Positions 24,160 through 32,390 of a DNA stretch of 64,000 nt are shown here, piece after piece. The notes below the pieces were generated by a model. It did not search any database. It saw nothing but the letters and a program-made list of their open reading frames with translations, and was not told where the DNA came from. Position 1 is the stretch's first letter, and the number at the start of each line of letters is the position of its first letter. Location: assembly GCF_042683565.1 (NCBI RefSeq), contig NZ_JBHUJW010000011.1, positions 1 to 64,000 on the forward strand, written 5' to 3'. The position numbers were made by a program, and so were the translations under genes. The stretch is from Brevibacillus sp042683565. GTDB taxonomy: Bacteria; Bacillota; Bacilli; Brevibacillales; Brevibacillaceae.

Positions 24160-25818
24160 ATGTCCCGAAAAAGACTGGGAGACATCCTGGTGGAAAGCGG
24201 CATCATTACCGAAGAACAGCTGCAGGAAGCGCTGGCCGAACAGAAAAAATCGAAACTGAAGCTGGGCGACCACTTGTTGCAGAGCGGATATATCACCGAG
24301 CAGCAGTTGATTGAAATTTTGGAATTTCAGCTGGGCATCCCCCATGTCAGCTTGTTTCGCTACCGTTTGGACCCTGCGCTGTCGGCGATTGTACCAGAAG
24401 AGCTCGCTCGCCGCTATTCGCTGATTCCTTTGAAAAAGGAAGAAAACAAGCTGACCGTCGCGATGGTGGACCCGCTGGATTACTATGCCATCGATGAACT
24501 GCGCATGAGCACAGGCTTTGTCATCAACGTGGCGATTGCAACGCGCGACGAGATCGGACGTGCGATTTCCCGCATGTACAGCATGCAAGGTTCCGTACAG
24601 GAGCTCATGGAGGGCATGTCTTTACCGGAGGACCTGGAGGAAGCCAAAATTTTTGACGACAATTCCCCGATCGTCCGGCTGGTCAACCAGATGTTCGAGC
24701 AAGCCGTCCAGCTCCGTGCGAGCGACATCCATATCGAGCCGTTGGAAGACGGGATTCGCGTCCGCTTCCGGATCGACGGGATGATGAGAACAGAACGTGT
24801 TTTGCCGAGACACATGCAAGGGATGCTGACGGCCCGTCTGAAGATCATGGCGAACCTAAATATTGCGGAACGCAGAATACCGCAGGATGGCCGGATTCAG
24901 ATGAACGTCGCCTATAAAGACATCGATGTGCGCATGTCGACGCTGCCGACCATTTACGGCGAGAAGATCGTCATGCGTCTGTTGGACCTCTCCAACGCTT
25001 TGGTGGAGATGAGCCAGCTCGGTCTCTCCAGACGGAATTTCGCCACCTTCCAGGAGCTGGTGAACTCGCCCAACGGAATTGTTCTCGTGACCGGGCCTAC
25101 GGGCAGCGGAAAATCGACCAGTTTGTACGCGGTGCTCAACCATTTGAATTCGGAGCACGTGAACATTATTACGGTCGAGGACCCGGTCGAATACCAGCTG
25201 GAGGGCATCAACCAGGTGCAGGTCAACGAGAATATCGGGATGAGCTTCGCGTCCGCGCTGCGCTCGATCCTTCGCCAGGACCCGGACATCATCATGGTCG
25301 GGGAGATTCGCGACAGGGAGACGGCGGAGATCGCGATCCGTGCCGCGCTGACCGGTCACTCCGTTTTCAGCACGCTTCATACCAACGATGCGGTAAGCAG
25401 CATTACCCGTCTCGTGGATATGGGCATTCAGCCCTTCCTGATCGCTTCTTCCATCAACGGCGTCCTGGCACAGCGGCTGGTCCGCCGCATTTGCAAGGAT
25501 TGCAAGCAAGAATATCAGGCGACGGAGCAGGAGAAACTGCTTTTTGCCCAGCGCGGACTGACCGTGGAGACGCTGTGGAAGGGCAAAGGCTGTGCCAGCT
25601 GCCTCCTGACCGGATACCGGGGCCGGATCGCTGTGCACGAAGTCTTCCGGATGGACGACACGCTCCGCTCGATGCTGATTCAGAATCTGCCTGCCGCCGA
25701 ATACAAAAAGCATGCGATGAAAAACGGCATGGTTCTGCTGTTCGACGATGGCTTGCTCAAAGTCAAACAGGGCGTCACGACCATGGAGGAAATCTATCGG
25801 ATTACGGTCAACTCGTAG
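24160..25818 (+). CDS. pilB: Type IV pilus extension ATPase PilB, with MshEN domain
   Basis: 552 residues, strong site AAGGGGGGAG. Residues 5-60 hold two MshEN repeats: RLGDILVESGIITEEQLQEA and KLGDHLLQSGYITEQQLIEI, each continuing to the final Gln of the motif RLGxxL...G.I...QLxxALxxQ known to bind c-di-GMP. The ATPase core follows: RASDIHIEPLEDGIRVRFRIDG, RIPQDGRI with an arginine-rich block, Walker A GPTGSGKST (about residue 313), Asp box TVEDPVEYQ, Walker B QDPDIIMVGEIRD, His box TGHSVFSTLHTND. The C-terminus carries the tetracysteine zinc site CKDCKQEY ... GCASCLLTGYRG. PilB powers pilin polymerisation at the membrane with PilC. It starts the pilB-pilT-pilC-pilA series. Confidence 0.97.
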   Translation: MSRKRLGDILVESGIITEEQLQEALAEQKKSKLKLGDHLLQSGYITEQQLIEILEFQLGIPHVSLFRYRLDPALSAIVPEELARRYSLIPLKKEENKLTVAMVDPLDYYAIDELRMSTGFVINVAIATRDEIGRAISRMYSMQGSVQELMEGMSLPEDLEEAKIFDDNSPIVRLVNQMFEQAVQLRASDIHIEPLEDGIRVRFRIDGMMRTERVLPRHMQGMLTARLKIMANLNIAERRIPQDGRIQMNVAYKDIDVRMSTLPTIYGEKIVMRLLDLSNALVEMSQLGLSRRNFATFQELVNSPNGIVLVTGPTGSGKSTSLYAVLNHLNSEHVNIITVEDPVEYQLEGINQVQVNENIGMSFASALRSILRQDPDIIMVGEIRDRETAEIAIRAALTGHSVFSTLHTNDAVSSITRLVDMGIQPFLIASSINGVLAQRLVRRICKDCKQEYQATEQEKLLFAQRGLTVETLWKGKGCASCLLTGYRGRIAVHEVFRMDDTLRSMLIQNLPAAEYKKHAMKNGMVLLFDDGLLKVKQGVTTMEEIYRITVNS

Positions 25819-25848
25819 CGGTTGGCCGTTTCAGGAGGGGAGTGCAGC

Positions 25849-26892
25849 ATGTCAGGAATCGACGTCGACAAATTACTGAAGTACGCCTTCGACAAAGGGG
25901 CATCCGACTTGCATTTGTCGGTAGGGACCTCCCCTGTCTTTCGGATCGACGGGGAATTGAAAAGGCTGGATACCCCGCCGCTCGCTCCGGAGGATACGGA
26001 ATGGATGGCCAAAACGATGATTCCGCCGCACATGTACGAGAAGTTCAAGGAAAAGGGCGAGCTGGACTTTTCTTACGGCCTGCAAGGCGTCTCTCGCTTC
26101 CGGGTGAATGCCTACCAGCAGCGCGGATGTACGGGAATCGTCGCGCGGGTGATCCCTACCTCGATCCCGACGCTGGAGACTATCGGGATGCCAGGCATCG
26201 TCAAGAAATTCGCGCAAAAGCCGCAGGGACTGCTGCTGGTCACAGGTCCGACAGGAAGCGGAAAATCGACGACGCTGGCGGCCGTGATCGACTACATCAA
26301 TCGCACGATGAAAAAGCACGTCATGACGCTGGAAGACCCGATCGAGTATTTGCACAAGCATCAGCTGTCCGTCGTGAACCAGCGTGAGGTCGGTCTGGAT
26401 ACGCGGGATTTCGCCAGCGGGCTGCGGGCAGCTTTGCGGCAGGACCCGGATGTGATTCTCGTCGGGGAGATGCGCGATCTCGAAACGATCAGCACCGCGA
26501 TTACAGCAGCGGAGACAGGGCATCTGGTGCTCGCGACGCTGCATACGTCCGATGCTCCGCAGACGATCGACCGCATCATCGACGTATTCCCGGGCAGCCA
26601 GCAGCCGCAGATGCGGACACAGCTCGCGTCTGTGCTGGTCGGCATCATCTGTCAGCGCCTGTTTCCCAAGATCGGGGGAGGAAGAACCGTGGCGACCGAA
26701 ATTCTCGTCAACACCCCGGCCGTTGCCAATCTGATCCGCAGCGAAAAAGTGCACCAGATCAAAAGCATTCTCCAGACAGGCCGGGAGCTTGGGATGCATA
26801 CGCTGGAGATGTCGATCAAGGAGCTCATTGCAAATAGCAAGATTACGATGGAAACCGCCCAGTTTTACCTGAATGAAAGGATGCCGGAGTAA
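25849..26892 (+). CDS. pilT: Type IV pilus retraction ATPase PilT
   Basis: 347 residues from the ATG at 25849 (AGGAGGGGAG upstream). Without an N-terminal MshEN domain, as usual for PilT. KGASDLHLSVGTSPVFRIDGEL, Walker A GPTGSGKSTT (about 132), DPIEYLHKH, Walker B RQDPDVILVGEMRD, His box TGHLVLATLHTSDA and the PilT signature AVANLIRSEKVHQIKSILQ (AIRNLIRE type) are present. PilT depolymerises the pilus and gives twitching motility and DNA uptake. It presence with PilB argues for a retractile pilus rather than a simple competence pseudopilus. Its stop shares one base with the pilC start. Confidence 0.96.
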   Translation: MSGIDVDKLLKYAFDKGASDLHLSVGTSPVFRIDGELKRLDTPPLAPEDTEWMAKTMIPPHMYEKFKEKGELDFSYGLQGVSRFRVNAYQQRGCTGIVARVIPTSIPTLETIGMPGIVKKFAQKPQGLLLVTGPTGSGKSTTLAAVIDYINRTMKKHVMTLEDPIEYLHKHQLSVVNQREVGLDTRDFASGLRAALRQDPDVILVGEMRDLETISTAITAAETGHLVLATLHTSDAPQTIDRIIDVFPGSQQPQMRTQLASVLVGIICQRLFPKIGGGRTVATEILVNTPAVANLIRSEKVHQIKSILQTGRELGMHTLEMSIKELIANSKITMETAQFYLNERMPE

Positions 26893-28100
26893 TGCCTGTT
26901 TTTCAATATGAAGGCCGGGAGCGAACCGGGAAAAAGGTGCGAGGGAAAATCGAAGCCAATGCCAAAGCTTCCGCGATCACGGAGTTAAAGCAGCAGGGCG
27001 TCCTCGTACTTTCGATGAAGGAAGAGGTCAAGGGTTTGCTGGATCGCAATATCGAGCTCGGCAGACCGGTAAAAGGCAAGGATATCGTCATTTTTCTGCG
27101 CCAGTTTGCCACGCTGATCCGTGCGGGAATCGGGATCGTGGAATCAATTCAGGTGCTGGGACTTCAGACCGAGAACAAAAAGCTGCAAAGGTATCTTTCC
27201 GATGTGCAGGCCGATTTGCAGCAAGGGACGCAGCTGTCTGACGCATGCGCCAAGTATCCGAAGGTGTTCGAGCCGCTTTTTATCAGCATGATTCGGGCGG
27301 GGGAAGCATCGGGGAACATGGAGCTGGTTCTGGAAAGACTGGCTACGTTTTACGAGAAGGCCCATTACACGAAGGAAAAGGTCAAGTCCGCCATGGCTTA
27401 TCCTGTAACGGTAGGACTGCTGGCGGTGGCGGTGACGGTCTATTTGCTGACCAATATCGTTCCTACGTTTGTCGGGATGTTCAGCGGGCTCCATGCCGAG
27501 TTGCCGGAGATGACGAAGGTGGTCATGGCATTTAGCAAGAGCCTGATTGATACCTGGTATTTTTATCTGATAGGTCTTTTGGTACTTGTTGTGATTATTA
27601 ATATAATTGTCAATAATTCTTATGGACGATTTTGGGTAGATTATGGTATGTTAAAAATGCCTGTATTCGGTAAACTTTTACAAAAATCTGCAATTGCGAG
27701 AATGACGAGAACGCTGGCTACCTTGTTTTCCAGTTCGGTTCCGATCTTGCAATCACTGAGCATTGTCGAGGGAGTGGTCGGGAATCGGCTCATCGGTGAC
27801 GCAGTTGGACAAGCAAAAGAAAGCTTGCGCCAAGGCCGTCCATTGTCCGAGCCGTTCAAAAAGTCATGGGTCATACCGCCGATGGTTTCCCACATGATCG
27901 CCGTCGGGGAAGAGACAGGATCGCTTGACTCGATGTTGGACAAGGTCGCGGATTTCTACGAGAAGGAAGTCGAGAGTTCCGTCGACAAGATCAAGTCGCT
28001 CATCGAGCCAATCATGATCGTGTTTTTGTCGGGCATTGTCGGAACCATTGTGTTATCCATTATGGTGCCAATGTTTGATATTTTCAGCAAAGTCAAATAA
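26892..28100 (+). CDS. pilC: Type IV pilus inner membrane platform protein PilC
   Basis: 402 residues, two GspF/PilC domains. The N-terminal cytoplasmic part begins PVFQYEGRERTGKKVRGKIE, then KDIVIFLRQFATLIRAGIGIVESI and YLSDVQADLQQGTQLSDACAK; three transmembrane helices follow the two helical bundles (VTVGLLAVAVTVYLLTNIVP; YFYLIGLLVLVVIINIIV; PIMIVFLSGIVGTIVLSIM). The second domain has FSSSVPILQSLSIVEGVVG and MIAVGEETGSLDSMLDKVADFYEKEVE. PilC couples the ATPases to pilin insertion. Bases 27,540-27,720 within the gene are strikingly AT-rich (long runs of A/T codons) versus the GC-rich rest, and contain a candidate promoter; see separate entry. Confidence 0.96.
   Translation: MPVFQYEGRERTGKKVRGKIEANAKASAITELKQQGVLVLSMKEEVKGLLDRNIELGRPVKGKDIVIFLRQFATLIRAGIGIVESIQVLGLQTENKKLQRYLSDVQADLQQGTQLSDACAKYPKVFEPLFISMIRAGEASGNMELVLERLATFYEKAHYTKEKVKSAMAYPVTVGLLAVAVTVYLLTNIVPTFVGMFSGLHAELPEMTKVVMAFSKSLIDTWYFYLIGLLVLVVIINIIVNNSYGRFWVDYGMLKMPVFGKLLQKSAIARMTRTLATLFSSSVPILQSLSIVEGVVGNRLIGDAVGQAKESLRQGRPLSEPFKKSWVIPPMVSHMIAVGEETGSLDSMLDKVADFYEKEVESSVDKIKSLIEPIMIVFLSGIVGTIVLSIMVPMFDIFSKVK
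27579..27607 (+). promoter_or_regulatory. Candidate internal promoter for the major pilin gene
   Basis: Within pilC: TTGGTA (27579-27584), 17-bp spacer, TATAAT (27602-27607), in the most AT-rich patch of the operon and 515 bp before the pilin ATG. Together with the terminator after the pilin gene this would give a short, abundant pilin transcript. Confidence 0.5.
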
Positions 28101-28121
28101 GAGGAGAGGGAGACTTATCGT

Positions 28122-28601
28122 ATGTTCAAGCGGATGTTAAAAAATGAAAAAGGATTTACTTTGATTGAGCTTTTGGCGGTGATCGTCATCCTGGGGATTA
28201 TCGCGGCGATTGCGATTCCGGCGATTGGGAATGTGATTGATAATTCCCGAAGAGACTCGCATATTGCGAATGCGCGGATGATGGTGGATGCTACTCGGAT
28301 GTATTTGGTGAATAATCCCAATGCAAGTTCACCTGTTACTCTTGAAACGCTCGTAGATGAAGGTTATATCAACAATCCGAGTGCACCTGGTTTTGATGAC
28401 GGATATGATCCGGAAAATACTAAAGTATTTTTTGAACAAGACACTCCTACCGGAAATGTAAAAGAGTATCAGATTGTCCTGATTGGAAAAACGGGATCTG
28501 GATCTTCAGCTACATCCATTGAAGTCATCGGTAAAGCAACTGATCCACAACCAATTGATACAGTCACTCGTGAGGATGTGAAATTGCCAGGAGACAAATA
28601 G
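28122..28601 (+). CDS. pilA: Major type IV pilin (PilA-like)
   Basis: 159 residues with a GAGGAGAGGGA site. Short leader MFKRMLKNEKG then FTLIELLAVIVILGIIAAIAIPAIGNVI: canonical class III-type cleavage site G|F, Glu5, and hydrophobic assembly helix. The helix continues as NARMMVDATRMYLVNN, and a ~100-residue hydrophilic head follows with no cysteines. The 3' two thirds use AT-rich codons (GC clearly lower than pilB or pilM), as seen for variable pilin heads. It sits between pilC and pilD and is followed at once by a terminator. PilD would cleave and N-methylate it; PilB/PilC polymerise it. Confidence 0.93.
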   Translation: MFKRMLKNEKGFTLIELLAVIVILGIIAAIAIPAIGNVIDNSRRDSHIANARMMVDATRMYLVNNPNASSPVTLETLVDEGYINNPSAPGFDDGYDPENTKVFFEQDTPTGNVKEYQIVLIGKTGSGSSATSIEVIGKATDPQPIDTVTREDVKLPGDK

Positions 28602-28622
28602 AGAGGAATAGCTATCCACTAC

Positions 28623-28658
28623 AAAAGACTTCCTTCACCCGAAGAAGGAAGTCTTTTC
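28623..28658 (+). terminator. Terminator directly after the major pilin gene
   Basis: Stem AAAAGACTTCCTTC / GAAGGAAGTCTTTT, small loop, ending TTTTCATT. It separates pilA from pilD and would make downstream genes depend on read-through. Confidence 0.8.
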
Positions 28659-28748
28659 ATTAAATGAACGAACAGCTAAAGCAGGCCGAACGGGCGAAAC
28701 CGCAACATGACCGATTAACGGCAACACGCGTAACCAGGAGGTGAGGAA

Positions 28749-29510
28749 ATGCTCCAGTTTCTACTGTCCGTCTCATTTTTTCTCCTCGGCCTTCTCTTTG
28801 GCTCGTTTTACAACGTGGTGGGCCTGCGGGTTCCGAAAAAAGAGTCGATCGTCTATCCGCCGTCGCATTGCCCGGCTTGCGCGCGGCGGCTTGGGCCGGG
28901 CGAGCTGATCCCGCTGGTGTCCTATGTTCTCGCAAAAGGGAAATGCAAAGGCTGCCATACCCGCATTTCCCTCCTTTATCCGGTGATGGAGGGGCTGACG
29001 GGGCTGGGATTTGTTCTTGTTTTTCTGCGGTACGGGCTTTCCTGGGAGACGATGCTCGGGATTTTGTTCGTCTCCCTCCTGATTATCATTACCGTAACCG
29101 ACCTGTCGTACAGGCTGATTCCCAACAAGGTGCTGCTACCATTCTTCCTCCTGTTTCTCGTCCTGCGCTTCCTCTGGCCGTATGAAGGGACAGGATATGG
29201 ACAGCATTTGATCGGGATGGCAGCAGGCTTCCTGTTTTTTTGGCTGCTCGCCGTCGTCAGCCGCGGCGGCATGGGGGGCGGGGATATCAAGCTGTACGCT
29301 GTAATCGGGCTTTTTCTGCCGCCGCTGCTGCTATTTTTGACGGTGTTTCTCTCCGCGGCATGCGGGACGCTGTACGGGCTCTATCTATGGATGAGCGGTC
29401 GAGGCGCGCGCAAAGCGATGATTCCGTTCGGTCCTTTTATTGCCATAGGCGCTCTGGTTTCCTACCTGTACGGTTCCGGGCTTGGGGCGTGGTATCTCTC
29501 TTTATATTGA
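28749..29510 (+). CDS. pilD: Prepilin peptidase/N-methyltransferase PilD
   Basis: 253 residues, AGGAGGTGAGG site. Typical two-domain protein: N-terminal methylase region with two CxxC pairs (CPAC near residue 40 and CKGC near 64) binding zinc, LLFGSFYNVVGLRVPKKESIVYPPSHC start, and the peptidase with both aspartates: TDLSYRLIPN (about 117) and MGGGDIKLYAVIG (about 178). Seven to eight membrane helices. It processes the major pilin and the three minor pilins of this locus, and possibly Com pilins elsewhere. It begins 91 bp after the pilin terminator. Confidence 0.95.
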   Translation: MLQFLLSVSFFLLGLLFGSFYNVVGLRVPKKESIVYPPSHCPACARRLGPGELIPLVSYVLAKGKCKGCHTRISLLYPVMEGLTGLGFVLVFLRYGLSWETMLGILFVSLLIIITVTDLSYRLIPNKVLLPFFLLFLVLRFLWPYEGTGYGQHLIGMAAGFLFFWLLAVVSRGGMGGGDIKLYAVIGLFLPPLLLFLTVFLSAACGTLYGLYLWMSGRGARKAMIPFGPFIAIGALVSYLYGSGLGAWYLSLY

Positions 29511-29573
29511 CAGTGTCATCATTTTATTCCCTTCCTAAAACATGTCTACTACCACCAGAAAGGATGGAATCGA

Positions 29574-30611
29574 ATGGGTCTGCCATTTCTCCCATCGAGA
29601 AAGAAAGTCGGCGTCACAATTGAAGAGGACAGGATTCGGATTGTCGAGACGTCGCAGAACAAAGGAAGCATCCAGATTCGCCGCATGAGCTCCATTCCTT
29701 TGGAACGAGGACTCATTGCCGGAGGGAAGATCATGGACGAAAAAGCGCTGGAGCTTCAGCTGTCATTGGCCGGACAAGACCTGTCGCTGGGCAGAAAAAA
29801 AGTGTCGCTGGCTGTGCCGAGCTCCTTTGTCGTGATTCGCAAGCTGTCTCTGCCGCCGCTGCCGCCGAAGGAAGTCCGCTCGCTGATTGAGGTCGAGCTG
29901 GAATCTTCCATTCACTTGCCGTTTTCCCGGCCTTATTTTGATTATTACAAGCTGCCGCAAAGCGTTGCGTCCTCCCCGTCAGATGAGAACGAAGAAGCAG
30001 CGGGGGAAGGAGCCGAAGACTCGTACGTCGTCATCGCCGCGCCGGGCGATTTGATTGACCAGTACGTCTCTTTGCTGAAATGGCTCCAGCTGAAAACGGA
30101 GTCCGTGGACATCGAACCATTGGCGCTCTACCGGTTTCTCGAGCGCAGCGGCGTGGCGCTGAGCGAGAATTTGCTGATCGTCCAGTTCGGAATGCACTCC
30201 ATTAATGTAGGCATTTTTCATGGGGAGATACCTGAATTTCTTCGCAATATATCGCTCGACCTGGATAATTACCGGATGGACGTCCCTGGGCGTGTCCTTT
30301 CCTCGAAAGAGTTGCTCGCTTTTCTGGAGCAGCACAACGCATTCGAGACCTTCGCCGAAGATTTTGCAAGGGAGCTGGAGCGAGTCATTAACTTCTACCA
30401 GTTTTCCTTGAAGAACGGCACGGTCAGGCTGGATACGATGTACCTCACCGGAGATTTTCCCGACATCGACAGGATGGTCGGGTTTTTGCGGGAGCGGCTG
30501 CCGCAGCTGCAGATCGCTCCGTTGCCGGTGGGGCATATCCAGCACGCGACGGCGAGCGAGGCAGAGCTGCAAGCCTATTCCGTGGCGCTGGGATTATCTT
30601 TGAGAGGTTGA
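29574..30611 (+). CDS. pilM: Type IV pilus biogenesis protein PilM (actin-like)
   Basis: 345 residues starting MGLPFLPSRKKVGVTIEEDRIRIVE. Actin-like (FtsA/PilM) ATPase fold: VGVTIEEDRIRIVETSQNKG phosphate-1-like strand, KVSLAVPSSFVVIRKLSLPPLPPKEVRSLIEVELESSIHLPF, and later LLIVQFGMHSINVGIFHGE. PilM binds the PilN tail in the cytoplasm and links the platform to the ATPases. It is co-transcribed with pilN and pilO, each with tight spacing. The classical phosphate-2 motif DIG is replaced by QFGMHS, so nucleotide binding may be weakened. Confidence 0.9.
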   Translation: MGLPFLPSRKKVGVTIEEDRIRIVETSQNKGSIQIRRMSSIPLERGLIAGGKIMDEKALELQLSLAGQDLSLGRKKVSLAVPSSFVVIRKLSLPPLPPKEVRSLIEVELESSIHLPFSRPYFDYYKLPQSVASSPSDENEEAAGEGAEDSYVVIAAPGDLIDQYVSLLKWLQLKTESVDIEPLALYRFLERSGVALSENLLIVQFGMHSINVGIFHGEIPEFLRNISLDLDNYRMDVPGRVLSSKELLAFLEQHNAFETFAEDFARELERVINFYQFSLKNGTVRLDTMYLTGDFPDIDRMVGFLRERLPQLQIAPLPVGHIQHATASEAELQAYSVALGLSLRG

Positions 30612-30616
30612 GGCCA

Positions 30617-31279
30617 TTGATTACGATAAATCTGCTTCCGCGCAAAAAGCCGTTTTTTACGGCATCGCATATCGTTTTGGCAGGAGTCGGACTGGTTTGG
30701 GTGGCTGGAGCGGCGGCTCTCGGTCTTTCCTACTATTCCGTGAGCGGGTCGGTCTCTGAATTGAAACAGGAGATCAAGATGAAGGAAACGGCCATCGCCG
30801 CCATGCAAAAAAAGACAGCGACCGTCCAGCACGAAGATTCGCTGGAACAGTATTTGCTCTTGTCAGAGAGAATGCAGCATCTGTTCCTGCCGCCGACGCT
30901 GCTCTTTGATGAGATCGCGCGCAATTTGCCTGCACATGGCCGGATGGAGAGCATCAAGTACAATTTGAGCGGCAGCCTGGAGCTGGAGGGCAGCTTTGAG
31001 CAGTACGACGACATCGCTGCGTTCCTGCACCATTTGCAAGACTCCTCTTACGTCCGGAAGGCGGAAATCAGAAGCATCAAGCAAAGCCCGATCAAATGGC
31101 AGGGGCCGACGGACGAGCAAGGGGAGCCGATGTCGGCAGCGCTGCGTACGGTGGGCGGAGACATGCTGCCCCGCTATCAAGCCACGTTTGCGGTGCAGGC
31201 CATCACGGTCGATCTGAAAGAGCTGGCCGCGCAGGAGAAGCCGGCAGCCGAGACGGAACAGGACAAGGAGAAGAAGTAG
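30617..31279 (+). CDS. pilN: Type IV pilus alignment protein PilN
   Basis: 220 residues from the TTG at 30617, giving the family start MITINLLPRKKPF, with GAGAGG 9 nt upstream; an in-frame TTG at 30608 abuts that site and is less likely. INLLPR is the PilM-binding tail. One membrane helix (SHIVLAGVGLVWVAGAAALGL), a coiled-coil (SVSELKQEIKMKETAIAAMQKK), then a compact extracytoplasmic ferredoxin-like domain. PilN pairs with PilO. A charged Glu/Lys tail ends the protein. Confidence 0.88.
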   Translation: MITINLLPRKKPFFTASHIVLAGVGLVWVAGAAALGLSYYSVSGSVSELKQEIKMKETAIAAMQKKTATVQHEDSLEQYLLLSERMQHLFLPPTLLFDEIARNLPAHGRMESIKYNLSGSLELEGSFEQYDDIAAFLHHLQDSSYVRKAEIRSIKQSPIKWQGPTDEQGEPMSAALRTVGGDMLPRYQATFAVQAITVDLKELAAQEKPAAETEQDKEKK

Positions 31280-31298
31280 GGGAAAGGAGGGAGTCCGC

Positions 31299-32219
31299 AT
31301 GATGGAAGGGAGAGTGCGCCAGGCTGCGTTTGTCGTCTTTGCGCTTTTATTTTCTGCTTTGGCAGGAGCCTATTACTTGTACGTCATGCCGTTGCAGGAC
31401 CAGCAGACGAGCCTGCAGGTGCGGCTGGAGAAAATGAAGCAATCTTTTGAGCAGCTGCAAAATCCGGCGGCCGCCAAGGAGCAGCGAATCTCCCCGCAGC
31501 TCTTGAGCCAAATTCAGGAGGCGATTCCGGTCAAGCCGTACGCAGATCAGCTCATCAAGGATCTGGACAGGCTGCAGTCGATCAGTCAGGTGTCGATCGA
31601 AGAAGCTACCTTTACGGAACAGGAGAAGCTCTCGGCAAAGGATTTGGCGGATCAACTGGCCTACACCGACAAGCAAGAGAAAGAGGGAGAGAAAAAGGAC
31701 GGGGCCGACGCCGGAGCGGACGAAAAGGCAAAGGACGACGAGGCCAGTCAGGATGAGAAAGCGGCAGATGCGTCCGCGAACGTCGACGAGCCTGGCAGGC
31801 AGGCGAACGATTCAGCACAGGCAAGCGGTTCTGCGGTCTTGAATGCCGAGCGTCAAGTGAAGGCGGAGATCATCGAGAAGTTCCTGCCCGAGGTTCATTT
31901 CAACAGTATCTCCATCTCTATGAAAATCAAGGGAGATTACGAGCAAATCTACCGCTTTGTGACCGAAATGCAAAAATTGTCCCGTTATTTGCGCGTAGAC
32001 CAGCTCGATTTCAAGACGAACCAGAAGGATGAGTTCGTCATTCCGAAAGAAACCCGGATGACCGCCACGGTAAAGCTCACCAGCTACTTTGCGCCGCAGT
32101 TTGAGAAATACGTGGACAAGCTGCCCGTCGTGCAGGTAGAAGGAGCTTCGGGAAAATGGAACCCGATGGAGTACGACATCACCAAAAAAGAAGATGCGCC
32201 GCAGGCAGCCTCCGAGTAA
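31299..32219 (+). CDS. pilO: Type IV pilus alignment protein PilO, with acidic insert
   Basis: 306 residues, AAAGGAGG site. Single membrane helix (FVVFALLFSALAGAYYLYVM), coiled coil (QTSLQVRLEKMKQSFEQLQN), then the ferredoxin-like domain typical of PilO: IVVPVKPYADQLIKDLDRLQSISQVSIEEATF ... and FNSISISMKIKGDYEQIYRFVTEMQKLSRYLRVDQLDF. Between the two halves of the soluble domain is an unusual ~55-residue stretch made almost entirely of Lys, Glu, Asp, Ala and Ser (residues ~125-180), which is longer than in other PilO proteins. The protein is somewhat longer than the usual 200-230 residues for that reason. It ends the plus-strand pilus operon; no PilP or PilQ is present, as expected without an outer membrane. 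Confidence 0.88.
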   Translation: MMEGRVRQAAFVVFALLFSALAGAYYLYVMPLQDQQTSLQVRLEKMKQSFEQLQNPAAAKEQRISPQLLSQIQEAIPVKPYADQLIKDLDRLQSISQVSIEEATFTEQEKLSAKDLADQLAYTDKQEKEGEKKDGADAGADEKAKDDEASQDEKAADASANVDEPGRQANDSAQASGSAVLNAERQVKAEIIEKFLPEVHFNSISISMKIKGDYEQIYRFVTEMQKLSRYLRVDQLDFKTNQKDEFVIPKETRMTATVKLTSYFAPQFEKYVDKLPVVQVEGASGKWNPMEYDITKKEDAPQAASE

Positions 32220-32390
32220 GCGGGGAGAGCCGGCGCCGCAAGCAGGAAAAGAGAAAGTTGCGCACGGGACCGAGATGGAGCGGAAGGACTCCCCAAAAAG
32301 CACCGTTACATGCATGAGCCCACCTGTGGTACGATGTGGGGTATGCAGCGAGCATCGCAACACATCGTCGTAGGGAATGGGGCCGAAATC

